NCBI RefSeq assembly: GCF_001421785.1
Contig: NZ_LMLB01000001.1
Span: forward strand, 1,292,322 to 1,356,321
DNA from: Sphingomonas sp. Leaf33
Lineage (GTDB): Bacteria > Pseudomonadota > Alphaproteobacteria > Sphingomonadales > Sphingomonadaceae
DNA length: 64,000 nucleotides
Reading direction: 5' to 3'
The notes under the pieces are model-generated. The model made no database searches and was not told the origin of the DNA. It saw only the letters and a list, made by a program, of their open reading frames with translations. Below are positions 19,676 to 28,081 of the stretch, piece after piece; the first letter of the stretch is position 1; every line of letters starts with the position of its first letter. A program made the position numbers and the translations under genes.

Positions 19676-19810
19676 TTACTTCGACTTGTCGGCCGTCTTA
19701 GCGACGGTGCTGCCCGCCGAGGCAACGTCCTTGCCGACGCCTTCGACGGTGTTGCAGGCGCTTACGGCCAAGGCACCGACGAGGGTCAGCGCGGTCAGGA
19801 TCTTACGCAT
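19676..19810 (-). CDS. Entericidin A/B family small lipoprotein
   Basis: A 44-residue protein. The signal sequence MRKILTALTLVGALAVSAC ends in a lipobox (AVSAC; lipidated Cys19), followed by NTVEGVGKDVASAGSTVA, the usual entericidin body (NT.EG.GKD). A GGGAG ribosome binding site lies upstream of the ATG at 19810. Entericidins are small envelope lipoproteins, often stress-induced; position next to the general stress locus fits but does not prove EcfG control. The shared terminator at 19612-19655 ends its transcript. Confidence 0.88.
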   Translation of the reverse strand: MRKILTALTLVGALAVSACNTVEGVGKDVASAGSTVAKTADKSK

Positions 19811-19938
19811 GGAAGGTCACTCCCGAAAATGGTTGCGCTCGCTCAATGATCGAGGTCGGCCTTCGTTCCCGTGCCGCGGCCGGCGACGGTCGGAAAACCA
19901 CGATACCAATAATTTTGAGAAGAGCCCCGGAAAGAATT

Positions 19939-19991
19939 TAGGCCCGGAAGCGTCACCGGGGGGGGGGGGGGGGTGGACGCTTCCGGGCCTA
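19939..19991. repeat. Inverted repeat with a 16-G homopolymer in its loop
   Basis: The arms TAGGCCCGGAAGCGT (left) and ACGCTTCCGGGCCTA (right) are perfect complements, extended by CACC/GGTGG with one unpaired base; between them lies an uninterrupted run of 16 G (19958-19973). No T-run follows on either strand, so a terminator role is weak. A second inverted pair (GGATAGCGA / TCGCTATCC, about 19998-20033) lies just beyond. Neither has a coding frame. Confidence 0.8.
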
Positions 19992-20102
19992 TGTCTTGGA
20001 TAGCGAGAGCGGGGGGGCATAAGGTCGCTATCCGTCTTGCAGAACGGCCCGTCGTGTCCGCGGTTCCGAAACCGATTCAAAAAATCTGAGCAGAGGCGCG
20101 CT

Positions 20103-21677
20103 TCAGTCGCGGCCGACGACGGCGATGACGACTTCAAACGCGCCGACCAGCGGGTCGTGGTGCAGCTTCGTGCGCAATTGACGCGACAGGCCCTCGATCA
20201 CGCGGCCATAGCGCGTCGCCAGCAGGTCGCGCAGCGCGTCGCCTTCGACCAGCGCGGGCGAATTGATCCGCAGGATCGCGCGATCCTCCGACGCCGGGTC
20301 GGCTTTCAGCGAAATCCGTACCTGCGACGCCGGCGCGATCGTCATCGCCAGCTCGACCAGCTCGGTCGTCAGGAAGGCGACCGCGACGGCGGTATCCTGG
20401 CTGACATAAAACGGATCGATGTCGAGCACGAGCGCGATGCGCGCGCCGCCCTCGGGTGCAGTGGCGCGCAGGTTGGCGGACAGTTCGCCCAGCACTGATC
20501 GCAGGCCGAGACCCCGGTTGATCTCCATTTCCGCGAAGTGATGGCGGTGAACGACCGCCAGCGCATCGACGCGCCGCTGGATCGAGGCATAGGCCGCGCT
20601 CGCGTCCTTCGACTTCGATCCACGAGCGTGGAAATTAATCAGGCTCGCAATGACTTGCAGGTTGTTCTTGACGCGATGATGCACCTCACGCGTCAAACGG
20701 GTCTGGCGGACGAGCCCTTCCGCTAGGTCACTTTCGTGCGCCTGGACGGTGCGCCCGAGCCCGAGGAACGCCTGATCGAGCTCGCGGATTTCATGCGCCG
20801 GCACCGCACCGATCGAGATCACGTCGAACGAGCTGCCGGGCCGATATTGCACGACGCTGGTGCGCAGCCGCCTGAGCGGGCGGATCAGCATCCGGTCGAC
20901 GACGAACCAGCCCACGCTGGCGGCAACCGCCCACATCAGCAGCGGCAGCAGCATCGCGATCAGCACCGGCGATGTGATCGGCGTGCTCGCCATCGTCATC
21001 GTCAGTTCCAGGTCGGACAGGCCGACCGGAATGGTCAGGCTGTCGCGGCGTGCCAGCAGCGGACCGTCGAGCCGGCGCAGCTGCAATACCGCCTGGTCGT
21101 CGTGCAGCTCGGCGCCATATTCGGGCACGAAGCCACTCGGCCGGCTGAGCGCGGTCAGGAAGGCGGTCGGGAAGAAGGCGGTCGCGCGTGCCTGCCCGCC
21201 CGATCCGCGGACGGTCAGCGTCAGCCCGCGATCGGGCGTGATCGTGGTGGCAACCGCAGCGCCGTCCGATGCGTCGGCGGGGGGTACGTCGCTCCCGCAT
21301 CGCAGGCGACCGGCGGCGTCGTGTATCCCGAAGGCCCCGCCGGCACCCAGATCGGGCGCGAATACGCCGCGCACCCGGGCACAGCTCAGCGCGTCAGCGG
21401 GATCGCGCTCGATCGCGTCGAGCGCCGAGCGCAGCGCGGTCATGTCGCCGACCAACTCGATCGTCATCGTGCGCGCCGCTTCGGCCGTCGCGACCCTCAG
21501 GCGCGCCTGATTCTCGCCGTCGGACACGCGCGTCGTCTGATAGGCGGCAAAGGTGATGATCAGCGCGAACGGCAACAGCGCCACGCTCAGGATCAGGAAG
21601 AGTTTGGCGCCGGTCGGCAACCGGGCAAACCGGCCGTTCGGCACCAGGGCCGGTTGCGCAAGCGAGGCGTCCGTCAT
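20103..21677 (-). CDS. phyP: PhyP-type HisKA_2 sensor protein of the general stress response
   Basis: A 524-residue membrane sensor: an N-terminal span (about 25-45), a periplasmic region, a second span (about 235-260), a linker, then a HisKA_2 dimerisation domain with H-box REVHHRVKNNLQVIAS, which contains the HRxxN pattern of PhyR-directed kinases. The ATP-binding part looks degenerate: the N-box normally read as NELVTNAL appears as TELVELAM, lacking the Asn, and no DxGxG box is visible. In Sphingomonas a HisKA_2 protein at this locus, PhyP, is described as a negative regulator and phosphatase of PhyR, which fits. It starts ten bases after nepR in the same direction. Confidence 0.82.
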   Translation of the reverse strand: MTDASLAQPALVPNGRFARLPTGAKLFLILSVALLPFALIITFAAYQTTRVSDGENQARLRVATAEAARTMTIELVGDMTALRSALDAIERDPADALSCARVRGVFAPDLGAGGAFGIHDAAGRLRCGSDVPPADASDGAAVATTITPDRGLTLTVRGSGGQARATAFFPTAFLTALSRPSGFVPEYGAELHDDQAVLQLRRLDGPLLARRDSLTIPVGLSDLELTMTMASTPITSPVLIAMLLPLLMWAVAASVGWFVVDRMLIRPLRRLRTSVVQYRPGSSFDVISIGAVPAHEIRELDQAFLGLGRTVQAHESDLAEGLVRQTRLTREVHHRVKNNLQVIASLINFHARGSKSKDASAAYASIQRRVDALAVVHRHHFAEMEINRGLGLRSVLGELSANLRATAPEGGARIALVLDIDPFYVSQDTAVAVAFLTTELVELAMTIAPASQVRISLKADPASEDRAILRINSPALVEGDALRDLLATRYGRVIEGLSRQLRTKLHHDPLVGAFEVVIAVVGRD

Positions 21678-21687
21678 CCGCGGCGGA

Positions 21688-21849
21688 CTATCCCAGCTTC
21701 TTCAGCAATTCCAGCATCTCGTCGGGAACGGTTTCGGACGCGGCGTCATGATAGACCGCGCGCAATGCCTCACCGACATCGCGTTCCTGTCCACCACCCT
21801 TGCCGCCGTTCTGCCGAGGCGTCTTGTCGTCGTCCGTCTTGGAAGCCAC
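21688..21849 (-). CDS. nepR: Anti-sigma factor NepR
   Basis: A 53-residue NepR, which holds the sigma factor EcfG inactive until phosphorylated PhyR sequesters it. The conserved core is visible as VGEALRAVYHDAASETVPDE followed by MLELLKKL. The GTG at 21849 is chosen because AGGGGG lies just upstream on this strand; a longer frame reaching position 22071 would translate the promoter region. Probably co-transcribed with phyP, and divergent from phyR. Confidence 0.88.
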   Translation of the reverse strand: MASKTDDDKTPRQNGGKGGGQERDVGEALRAVYHDAASETVPDEMLELLKKLG

Positions 21850-21972
21850 CTCGTCCCCCTGAGCGTCCCGATGTATCGGGACGGATACGCGAACCAAAAA
21901 AAATAAGCCCGGCAAGACCTTGGCGGGCATTCTGTCCGGTATGTGCGCATATCCGGATTGGAACGGCGATGA

Positions 21973-21997
21973 AACCAAAGACCGCCTCGTTTGTTCC
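21973..21997 (-). promoter_or_regulatory. Candidate EcfG-dependent promoter of nepR-phyP
   Basis: Read on the minus strand: GGAAC, 16 bases, GGTT. This fits the EcfG consensus GGAAC-N16/17-(C/G)GTT known from alphaproteobacterial general stress regulons, and lies about 125 bases upstream of the nepR start. Self-regulation of this operon would be expected. Confidence 0.65.
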
Positions 21998-22105
21998 AGT
22001 GCTTGCGAAATATCGGGGAGGGGGCCGACAAGCGGCTTTCTAGACGATTGCAAAGGACCGGGCGCCGCCACACGTTGGGCGTCCCATTAGGAGTTTCGAT
22101 CGAAC

Positions 22106-22909
22106 ATGTCGCTTGGACAGCAGCTCTCGCCGCACCTCCCTTTCCTGCGGCGCTATGGCCGTGCATTGACCGGCAGCCAGTCCGAAGGCGATCAGTACGT
22201 CCGCGCGACCCTGGAAGCGATCGTCGCGGCGCCAGAGGAATTCCCCAAGGATGTCGACCCTCGCCTGGGGCTCTATCGCACCTTTCAGGCGATCTGGTCG
22301 TCGACGCACGCCGACAATCGCGCCCTGCCCGAAGACGATGGGTCCAGCGGTCACGAAGCGATCGCTCGACGCCGCCTCGCCCGCGTCGCCCCGCTGTCGC
22401 GCCAAGCACTGCTGCTGACCGCGATGGAAGGTTTCTCGACCGAAGATACCGCGTATCTGATCGACGCGACCCCGGAAGAGGTCGACGATCTGGTGACCGA
22501 CGCTCTGTCGGAAATCGACAAGCAGACCCGCGCCCGCGTCCTTATCATCGAGGATGAGCCGATCATCGCGATGGACATCGAATCGATCGTCCGCGACCAG
22601 GGCCACGAAGTCACCGGCGTCGCAGTGACGCGTGACGAAGCGGTCGCGCTGGCGATGGAGGATCGTCCAGGTCTGGTGCTCGCCGACATCCAGCTGGCCG
22701 ACGACAGCTCGGGCATCGATGCGGTGAAGGACATCCTGGCCGAATTTAACGTGCCGGTCATCTTCATCACCGCCTTCCCCGAGCGCCTGCTGACTGGCGA
22801 GCGACCGGAGCCGACGTTCCTCATCACCAAGCCGTTCCAGCGGTCGACGGTGAAGGCGGCGATCAGCCAAGCGTTGTTCTTCGATGAAGCGACGGTGCCG
22901 GTGGCCTGA
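22106..22909 (+). CDS. phyR: Response regulator PhyR
   Basis: Anti-anti-sigma factor of the general stress response. The N-terminal half (about 1-130) mimics an ECF sigma factor (sigma-like LLTAMEGFSTEDTAYLI), and the C-terminal half (about 140-260) is a receiver domain with acidic pocket IIEDEP, phosphoacceptor Asp194 in LADIQLADD, the switch Thr in FITAFPE and the Lys in ITKPF. When phosphorylated the sigma-like part is released and binds NepR. Divergent from nepR with a 256-base regulatory gap; 267 residues is the usual length. Confidence 0.97.
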   Translation: MSLGQQLSPHLPFLRRYGRALTGSQSEGDQYVRATLEAIVAAPEEFPKDVDPRLGLYRTFQAIWSSTHADNRALPEDDGSSGHEAIARRRLARVAPLSRQALLLTAMEGFSTEDTAYLIDATPEEVDDLVTDALSEIDKQTRARVLIIEDEPIIAMDIESIVRDQGHEVTGVAVTRDEAVALAMEDRPGLVLADIQLADDSSGIDAVKDILAEFNVPVIFITAFPERLLTGERPEPTFLITKPFQRSTVKAAISQALFFDEATVPVA

Positions 22910-22966
22910 GGCTGCCGGTTACGAGAAAATTACGGACCCAAAACGGTCCTGGGGGGTTGACCGCTT

Positions 22967-23116
22967 ATGTCGAACCATATCGATTCCGAAGGTCATCAGC
23001 ATATCGACACCAATCGCGCCCGTGCCGGCGCGACGCCCGGAATGACGCGGTATATCCTCGGCATTTCGCTGGTGCTTGTAGTGGTGATCTTCGCCCTGAT
23101 CTATTTCCTGACCTGA
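22967..23116 (+). CDS. 49-residue single-span membrane protein between phyR and ecfG
   Basis: A 49-residue frame starting ATG at 22967: a polar His-rich start (MSNHIDSEGHQHIDTNRARA), then GMTRYILG and one strongly hydrophobic span, ending YFLT before TGA. A ribosome binding site is suggested by GGGGGG about nine bases upstream. It lies 57 bases after phyR and 79 before ecfG, in the same direction, so it may belong to the stress operon. I do not recognise a family. Coding status rests on the clean membrane segment and its position. Confidence 0.65.
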   Translation: MSNHIDSEGHQHIDTNRARAGATPGMTRYILGISLVLVVVIFALIYFLT

Positions 23117-23195
23117 CGAACGGGATAATTTGCGCCGTTCCTCGCAATCGAGCGGCGGCGCATTATGTTTGAGACCCGTTCCCGATCGGACTTCC

Positions 23196-23849
23196 ATGAT
23201 ACAGACCGCGCATGATCACGACGAGACCGGCTCGGCCGCGCCTGCGGAGCCGGTGCCGCACGTCGCGCTCAGCGATCCCGAATTCAAGGCGCAGCTGGCG
23301 CTGGTCATTCCTCATCTGCGCGCGTTCGGCCGCTCGCTGTCGGGCAGTCGCGATCTGGCGGACGATCTGGTGCAGGAAACGCTGCTGAAGGCGTGGGCCG
23401 CGCGCCAGCGCTTTCAGGCCGGCACCAATATGCGTGCCTGGACCTTCATCATCCTGCGCAACCTCTACCTCTCCCAGATGCGCCGCGCGCGGTTCAAGGG
23501 CGAGTGGGACGATCTGGTCGCCGACCGCCTGCTGGCGGCTCCCGCCAGTCAGGATCGTCACGTTGAGTTGACCGACATGCAGCGCGCGCTGCTTCATCTG
23601 CCGCAGCCGCAGCGCGAGGCGCTAATCCTCGTCGGGGCCGGGGGCTTCGCCTATGAGGAAGCGGCCGACATTTGCGGTGTCGCGGTCGGTACGATCAAGA
23701 GCCGTGTCGCGCGCGGGCGTGTGGCGCTGGAAAGCATCCTGACCGAAGGTCGGCTGCCATCACGGCGCGAACACAAGGACGGCGACAAGAGCGCGCTCGA
23801 TTCGATCATGGATGAGGTCGACGATCTGAGCCGTGATCAGCGTAACTAG
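23196..23849 (+). CDS. ecfG: General stress ECF sigma factor EcfG
   Basis: A 217-residue ECF sigma factor. Region 2 shows DLADDLVQETLLKAWAAR and the -10 recognition segment MRAWTFIILRNLYLSQMR; region 4 shows LPQPQREALILVGAGGFAYE followed by the VAVGTIKSRVARGR helix-turn-helix. The ATG at 23196 is chosen because the 22 codons before it have no sigma-like content. Locus with phyR, nepR and phyP makes EcfG the natural identity. It has a longer, charged C-terminal tail than typical ECF factors. Confidence 0.92.
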   Translation: MIQTAHDHDETGSAAPAEPVPHVALSDPEFKAQLALVIPHLRAFGRSLSGSRDLADDLVQETLLKAWAARQRFQAGTNMRAWTFIILRNLYLSQMRRARFKGEWDDLVADRLLAAPASQDRHVELTDMQRALLHLPQPQREALILVGAGGFAYEEAADICGVAVGTIKSRVARGRVALESILTEGRLPSRREHKDGDKSALDSIMDEVDDLSRDQRN

Positions 23850-23890
23850 GTGATCGTCAGCAGGGTATGTTTCCCCGGACCGTGGATTGC

Positions 23891-24061
23891 CTAGTGGTCG
23901 CGGCTGCGCGGTGCGTCGTTGAGTTTCCCGAGTAATGTCAGCATATCGTCGGGTAGCCGGCTGTCACGGTAGGCCGTGCGCAACGCCGAGCCGACCGCGT
24001 CGCTGCTACGCGGCGACGCGACGACATAAGGGGCATTCGTATCGTGCGCAGCGGGAACCAT
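23891..24061 (-). CDS. Second NepR-like anti-sigma factor
   Basis: A 56-residue frame on the minus strand whose core, DAVGSALRTAYRDSRLPDDM followed by LTLLGKL, lines up with NepR of this window (GEALRAVYHDAASETVPDEM, LELLKKL): shared Ala-Leu-Arg, Tyr, Asp, Leu/Val-Pro-Asp-(Asp/Glu)-Met and Leu-Leu-x-Lys-Leu. It is convergent with ecfG (41 bases apart) and divergent from glnE (start 24133). No clear ribosome binding site or GGAAC promoter was seen upstream. Likely a paralogue acting on EcfG or another ECF factor; function inferred. Confidence 0.75.
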   Translation of the reverse strand: MVPAAHDTNAPYVVASPRSSDAVGSALRTAYRDSRLPDDMLTLLGKLNDAPRSRDH

Positions 24062-24132
24062 GGCGCTAAAACTCGCCAGCTAACGATTTGTTGCCGATCT
24101 CGTGCGGAACGGCGACGGGCTGTGGCAAAGCT

Positions 24133-26820
24133 ATGACAGGCGTCGCTCTGCCCGTACGAGCGCTGTCCGATGCCCTTGCGGCAGCCGAGGCTGGCTCCGA
24201 CTTTCTCGCCAACATCATCCGGCGCGATCCCGATGTCGTGGCGGAACTGGAACACTGGCTGGCCGATCCGCTTGCGTTGCTGGATGCGGTCGCCGACGAA
24301 CCGCCCGCGCGCGGATTGCGCCTGGCGCGGCGGCGGCTGGCGCTGGTCGTCGCGATCGGCGACCTGTCGGGCCGCTACGACCTGACCCGCATCACGCAGA
24401 CTCTGAGCGATTTCGCCGACCGCGCGCTCGACCGCGCGATCCGCATCGCAGTGGCCGAGCGGGTACCGGGGGCGCCGACCGACGGGTTCGCCGCGATCGC
24501 GCTTGGCAAGCAGGGTAGCCGAGAACTAAATTATTCGTCCGATATCGACCCCATCCTGATCTTCGATCCCGCGACGCTGGCTCACCGTGAGCGGGACGAC
24601 GTGGACGACGCGGCGGTGCGAGTCGGGCGGCGCGCGGTCGAGCTGCTCCAGGCGCGCGACGGCGACGGTTATGTCCTGCGCGTCGACCTGCGGCTGCGCC
24701 CGTCGCCCGAAGTCACGCCGATCGCGCTGCCGGTCGAGGCCGCGATCGGCTATTATGAATCGCAGGCGCTGCCGTGGGAGCGCGCCGCCTTCATTCGCGC
24801 ACGGTCCTGTGCCGGCGACCAGGCGCTCGGCGCGAGCTTCCTGACCGCGATCCGGCCGTTCGTCTGGCGGCGCGCGCTCGATTTCGGGACGATCGGCGAA
24901 ATCCGCGGTATCTCGCGCCGCATCCGCGACCACCATGCGCAGGGGCAGGCGTTCGGCCCCGGCTTCGACCTGAAGCGCGGCCGCGGCGGTATCCGCGAAG
25001 TCGAGTTCTTCGCGCAGATCCACCAGCTGATCCACGGCGGGCGCGAACCGGCTCTGCGCACGCCCGCCACACGCGATGCCCTGGCCGCGCTGGCCGCAGC
25101 GGGCCGGATCGACCCCGACGATGCGCGGGCGCTGGCCGAGGCCTACACCCTGTTCCGCACGATCGAGCACCGCGTGCAGATGGTCGACGATCGCCAGACC
25201 CATGTCCTGCCGAAGCAGCTCGAGGCGCTGGACCGTGTCGCGCGGCTGCACGGGGTCCGCGACGGCGCCGAGCTGCTCGGCCTGCTGCGTCCGCATGTCG
25301 AGCGGGTGGGGCGGGTCTATGACGCACTGGATGGCGATCGGCCGACGCAGGTGCCGGTTGCCGCTATCGCCACCGCGGACGCCGACACCGGCCGCTTTGC
25401 CGATCCCGCGGCGGCCGAGGCGCGGATCGCCAGCTGGCGCGACGGCCGCTATCCGGCGCTGCGCAGCGAAGCCGCGCGCGAGGCGCTGACAGCGGTCCTG
25501 CCCGCGCTGATCGCCGCGATCGGCGACGCGCCCGATCCCGACCGCGCGTTGCTGCGGCTCGACGCGACCTTCGCGCGGCTGCCGACCGCGATCAACGTCC
25601 TGCGGCTGATTGCGGCGCGCCCGGCGCTCCTCGCGTTGCTGGCGACGATCCTGGCGCACGCCCCGACGCTCGCCGACCAGCTCGGCCGCCGCTCCGACCT
25701 GCTCGACGGGCTGATCGATGCATCGGCGCTCGATCTACCCGGCGACGTGCCGGCGCTGGCGGCGGAGATGCGCGCCGGCGAACGCGGCGACGATTACGAA
25801 CGCGAACTCGACCGCGTGCGCAAGGTGGTGAACGAAAAACGCTTTGCTCTGGGCGCGCAGATCCTGGCTGGCGCCAGCGACCCGCTCGACGTGTCGGCCG
25901 GCTACGCCCGCGTGGCGGAAGGGGCGATCGATGTGCTGGCAAGTGCGGCGGTCGCAGCGTTCGTCGCGGTCCACGGGCGCGTGCCCGACAGCGAACTCGT
26001 CATCCTGGCGCTCGGCCGGATGGGCGGCGCGCAACTGACCCACGCGTCGGACCTCGACCTGATCTACCTCTTCACCGGCGATTTCGCGAGCGAGTCGGAC
26101 GGAGCCAAGCCGCTCGGCGCGGTGCTCTATTACAATCGCCTGGCACAGCGGGTGTCGGCCGCGCTGTCGGTGCCGACCGCCTCGGGGCCGCTCTACGAGA
26201 TCGATACGCGCCTGCGACCCTCGGGCGTGTCGGGGCCGCTGGTCGTCTCGCTCGACGGGTTCGAACGCTACCAGCGCGAGAGCGCCTGGACGTGGGAGCA
26301 TATGGCGCTCACCCGCGCACGGCCCATTTTCGGATCGGCTGCGGCGCGTGTTGCGGTGCAGGCGATCATCGACCGAGTACTGCTGGGAGACCGGCCGGAG
26401 CGCGACGTGCGCGCCGATGCGGCCAAGATGCGCGCCGACATGGCCGCGCACAAACCGCCGTCGGGCCCGCTCGATGCCAAGCTGCTGGAGGGCGGGCTGG
26501 TCGATCTGGAGTTCGCCGTCCACGTCCTCCAGCTGGTCCATCGCACCGGGTTCGACCCGCATCTGGGGCGCGCGATCGACGCGCTGGTCGCGGCCGGGCT
26601 GATCGACGGGGCCATGCGCGACGCGCATGATTTCCTGACCCGCCTGCTGGTCACCGCACGGCTGGTTGCCCCCGATGGCCAGCCGCCGTCCGAGGCGACG
26701 CGCGCGCTGCTCGCCCGCGCGCTCGGGCTGGACGATTTCGACGCGGTACTGCAGCGGCTCGATACTGTTCGCCAAGCCGTCCGCACGGCCTGGGCCGACG
26801 CACGAGGAGACGACATGTGA
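24133..26820 (+). CDS. glnE: Bifunctional glutamine synthetase adenylyltransferase/adenylyl-removing enzyme
   Basis: Controls glutamine synthetase by adding or removing AMP in response to nitrogen signals through PII. The 895-residue protein has two nucleotidyltransferase modules: the N-terminal deadenylylase with GKQGSRELNYSSDIDPI (about 126-145) and RGRGGIREVEFFAQ, and the C-terminal adenylylase with LGRMGGAQLTHASDLDLIY (about 628-647) and the partner helix KLLEGGLVDLEFAVHVLQL. The ATG at 24133 is preferred to a TTG at 24088, whose extra residues are unlike the family. It overlaps bcp by four bases. Confidence 0.95.
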   Translation: MTGVALPVRALSDALAAAEAGSDFLANIIRRDPDVVAELEHWLADPLALLDAVADEPPARGLRLARRRLALVVAIGDLSGRYDLTRITQTLSDFADRALDRAIRIAVAERVPGAPTDGFAAIALGKQGSRELNYSSDIDPILIFDPATLAHRERDDVDDAAVRVGRRAVELLQARDGDGYVLRVDLRLRPSPEVTPIALPVEAAIGYYESQALPWERAAFIRARSCAGDQALGASFLTAIRPFVWRRALDFGTIGEIRGISRRIRDHHAQGQAFGPGFDLKRGRGGIREVEFFAQIHQLIHGGREPALRTPATRDALAALAAAGRIDPDDARALAEAYTLFRTIEHRVQMVDDRQTHVLPKQLEALDRVARLHGVRDGAELLGLLRPHVERVGRVYDALDGDRPTQVPVAAIATADADTGRFADPAAAEARIASWRDGRYPALRSEAAREALTAVLPALIAAIGDAPDPDRALLRLDATFARLPTAINVLRLIAARPALLALLATILAHAPTLADQLGRRSDLLDGLIDASALDLPGDVPALAAEMRAGERGDDYERELDRVRKVVNEKRFALGAQILAGASDPLDVSAGYARVAEGAIDVLASAAVAAFVAVHGRVPDSELVILALGRMGGAQLTHASDLDLIYLFTGDFASESDGAKPLGAVLYYNRLAQRVSAALSVPTASGPLYEIDTRLRPSGVSGPLVVSLDGFERYQRESAWTWEHMALTRARPIFGSAAARVAVQAIIDRVLLGDRPERDVRADAAKMRADMAAHKPPSGPLDAKLLEGGLVDLEFAVHVLQLVHRTGFDPHLGRAIDALVAAGLIDGAMRDAHDFLTRLLVTARLVAPDGQPPSEATRALLARALGLDDFDAVLQRLDTVRQAVRTAWADARGDDM

Positions 26821-27275
26821 CCGAAGGTGATGCGATTCCCGATCTGACGCTGGCCAGCGCAGACGGCCCGATCCGGCTGGCCGACTACGGCGGCAAGCCC
26901 TTCGTGCTGTATTTCTATCCTAAGGACGACACGCCGGGCTGCACCCGCGAGGCGCAGGATTTCTCTGCGCTGGCCGACGACTTCGCCGCTGCCGGTGTCG
27001 CGTTGCTCGGCGTGTCGAAGGACCCGCCCGCCAAGCACGCGAAGTTCGCCGCCAAGCACGGCCTGTCCGTCCCGCTCGCCAGCGACGATGACGATGGCAC
27101 CGTGCTGAACGCGTTCGGTGCCTGGGTGGAAAAGAGCCTGTACGGCAAGAAATACATGGGCATCGACCGCTCGACCTTCCTGTTCGGTGCCGACGGCACG
27201 CTCGCCAAGGCGTGGCGCAAGGTGAAGGTCCCCGGTCATGCGGAAGCCGTGCTTGCGGCCGCCAAGGCGCTGTGA
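26817..27275 (+). CDS. bcp: Thioredoxin-dependent peroxiredoxin (Bcp/PrxQ type), one-cysteine form
   Basis: A 152-residue AhpC/TSA-fold peroxidase reducing hydroperoxides. The peroxidatic cysteine (Cys42) lies in YPKDDTPGCTREAQDF. The resolving cysteine found five residues later in Escherichia coli Bcp is Gln47 here, and the protein has no other cysteine, so it must rely on an external thiol. The GTG start overlaps the glnE stop (GTGA). Confidence 0.93.
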   Translation: MTEGDAIPDLTLASADGPIRLADYGGKPFVLYFYPKDDTPGCTREAQDFSALADDFAAAGVALLGVSKDPPAKHAKFAAKHGLSVPLASDDDDGTVLNAFGAWVEKSLYGKKYMGIDRSTFLFGADGTLAKAWRKVKVPGHAEAVLAAAKAL

Positions 27276-28081
27276 GCCATGACGGCGTGACCAGCATCGC
27301 CGCTGCGGTCCGCGGCGTCCTGCTGGCCGGCGAGCCGCGCGAGAAGATCCGTCTGGCGCGCGCCGCTGCGCGCGACTGGCGGCTCGGGCGGCTTACCCAT
27401 GTCTTCGATGTCGTGATGCCCGATCGCCCGGCGCGGCCCGAGCGGCCCGAACTGCTGCCGCCCAGCCGGATGCCGAAGCGCGGGAAGGGCGGGTCGGAGC
27501 GGGGCCGCACCGCGCTGATCCACGCGCTCGCGCACATCGAATTCGGCGCGATCGACCTGGCGTTCGATGTCGTGGGTCGCTTCGGACAGGCCTTTCCGCG
27601 GGGTTTCGTCGACGACTGGATGGCGGTCGGCGCGGACGAGGCGATGCATTTCGCGCTGCTCGACCGGCGGCTGCGCGCGTTCGGCAGTGTCTACGGCGCG
27701 ATGCCCGCGCACGACGGCCTGTGGGAGGCCGCGAGCGATACGGCACGGGATGCGCTCGCGCGTCTCGCGGTCGTGCCGATGGTGCTGGAGGCGCGGGGGC
27801 TGGACGTAACCCCGGCGACGCGCGACCGCTTCGCCGCGGTCGGCGACACCGCGACAGCCGCGATCCTGGATCGCATCCTGAACGACGAAGTCCGCCATGT
27901 CGCGGCGGGGTCGCGCTGGTTCGGATTCGGCTGCGCGGCGCAAGGACTTGACCCGATCACGACGTGGCACGACCGCGTCCGGCGTCATTTTCGCGGGACG
28001 ATTAAGCCGCCGTTCAACGACTCGGCGCGCGAGACTGCCGGTCTGACGCGCGATTACTACGCGGCTATTGCTCAGACTTAA
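27272..28081 (+). CDS. DUF455 ferritin-like protein
   Basis: About 269 residues. A four-helix ferritin-like core is suggested by spaced metal-ligand patches: LIHALAHIEFGAIDLAFD, GADEAMHFALLDRRL and ILNDEVRHVAAGSRWF (ExxH patterns). DUF455 proteins are uncharacterised; tRNA-modifying MiaE is a related di-iron fold. The GTG at 27272 overlaps the bcp stop (GTGA); a second in-frame GTG at 27287 gives the family-like start MTSIAAAVRGVLL and is a close alternative. Confidence 0.8.
   Translation: MSHDGVTSIAAAVRGVLLAGEPREKIRLARAAARDWRLGRLTHVFDVVMPDRPARPERPELLPPSRMPKRGKGGSERGRTALIHALAHIEFGAIDLAFDVVGRFGQAFPRGFVDDWMAVGADEAMHFALLDRRLRAFGSVYGAMPAHDGLWEAASDTARDALARLAVVPMVLEARGLDVTPATRDRFAAVGDTATAAILDRILNDEVRHVAAGSRWFGFGCAAQGLDPITTWHDRVRRHFRGTIKPPFNDSARETAGLTRDYYAAIAQT

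Noticed and set aside
19939..19991. The poly-G hairpin as a Rho-independent terminator
   Set aside because: No U-run follows the stem on either strand.
21958..21990. A plus-strand GGAAC near 21959 as an EcfG promoter for phyR
   Set aside because: The nearest CGTT lies about 23 bases away, outside the 16-17 spacing.
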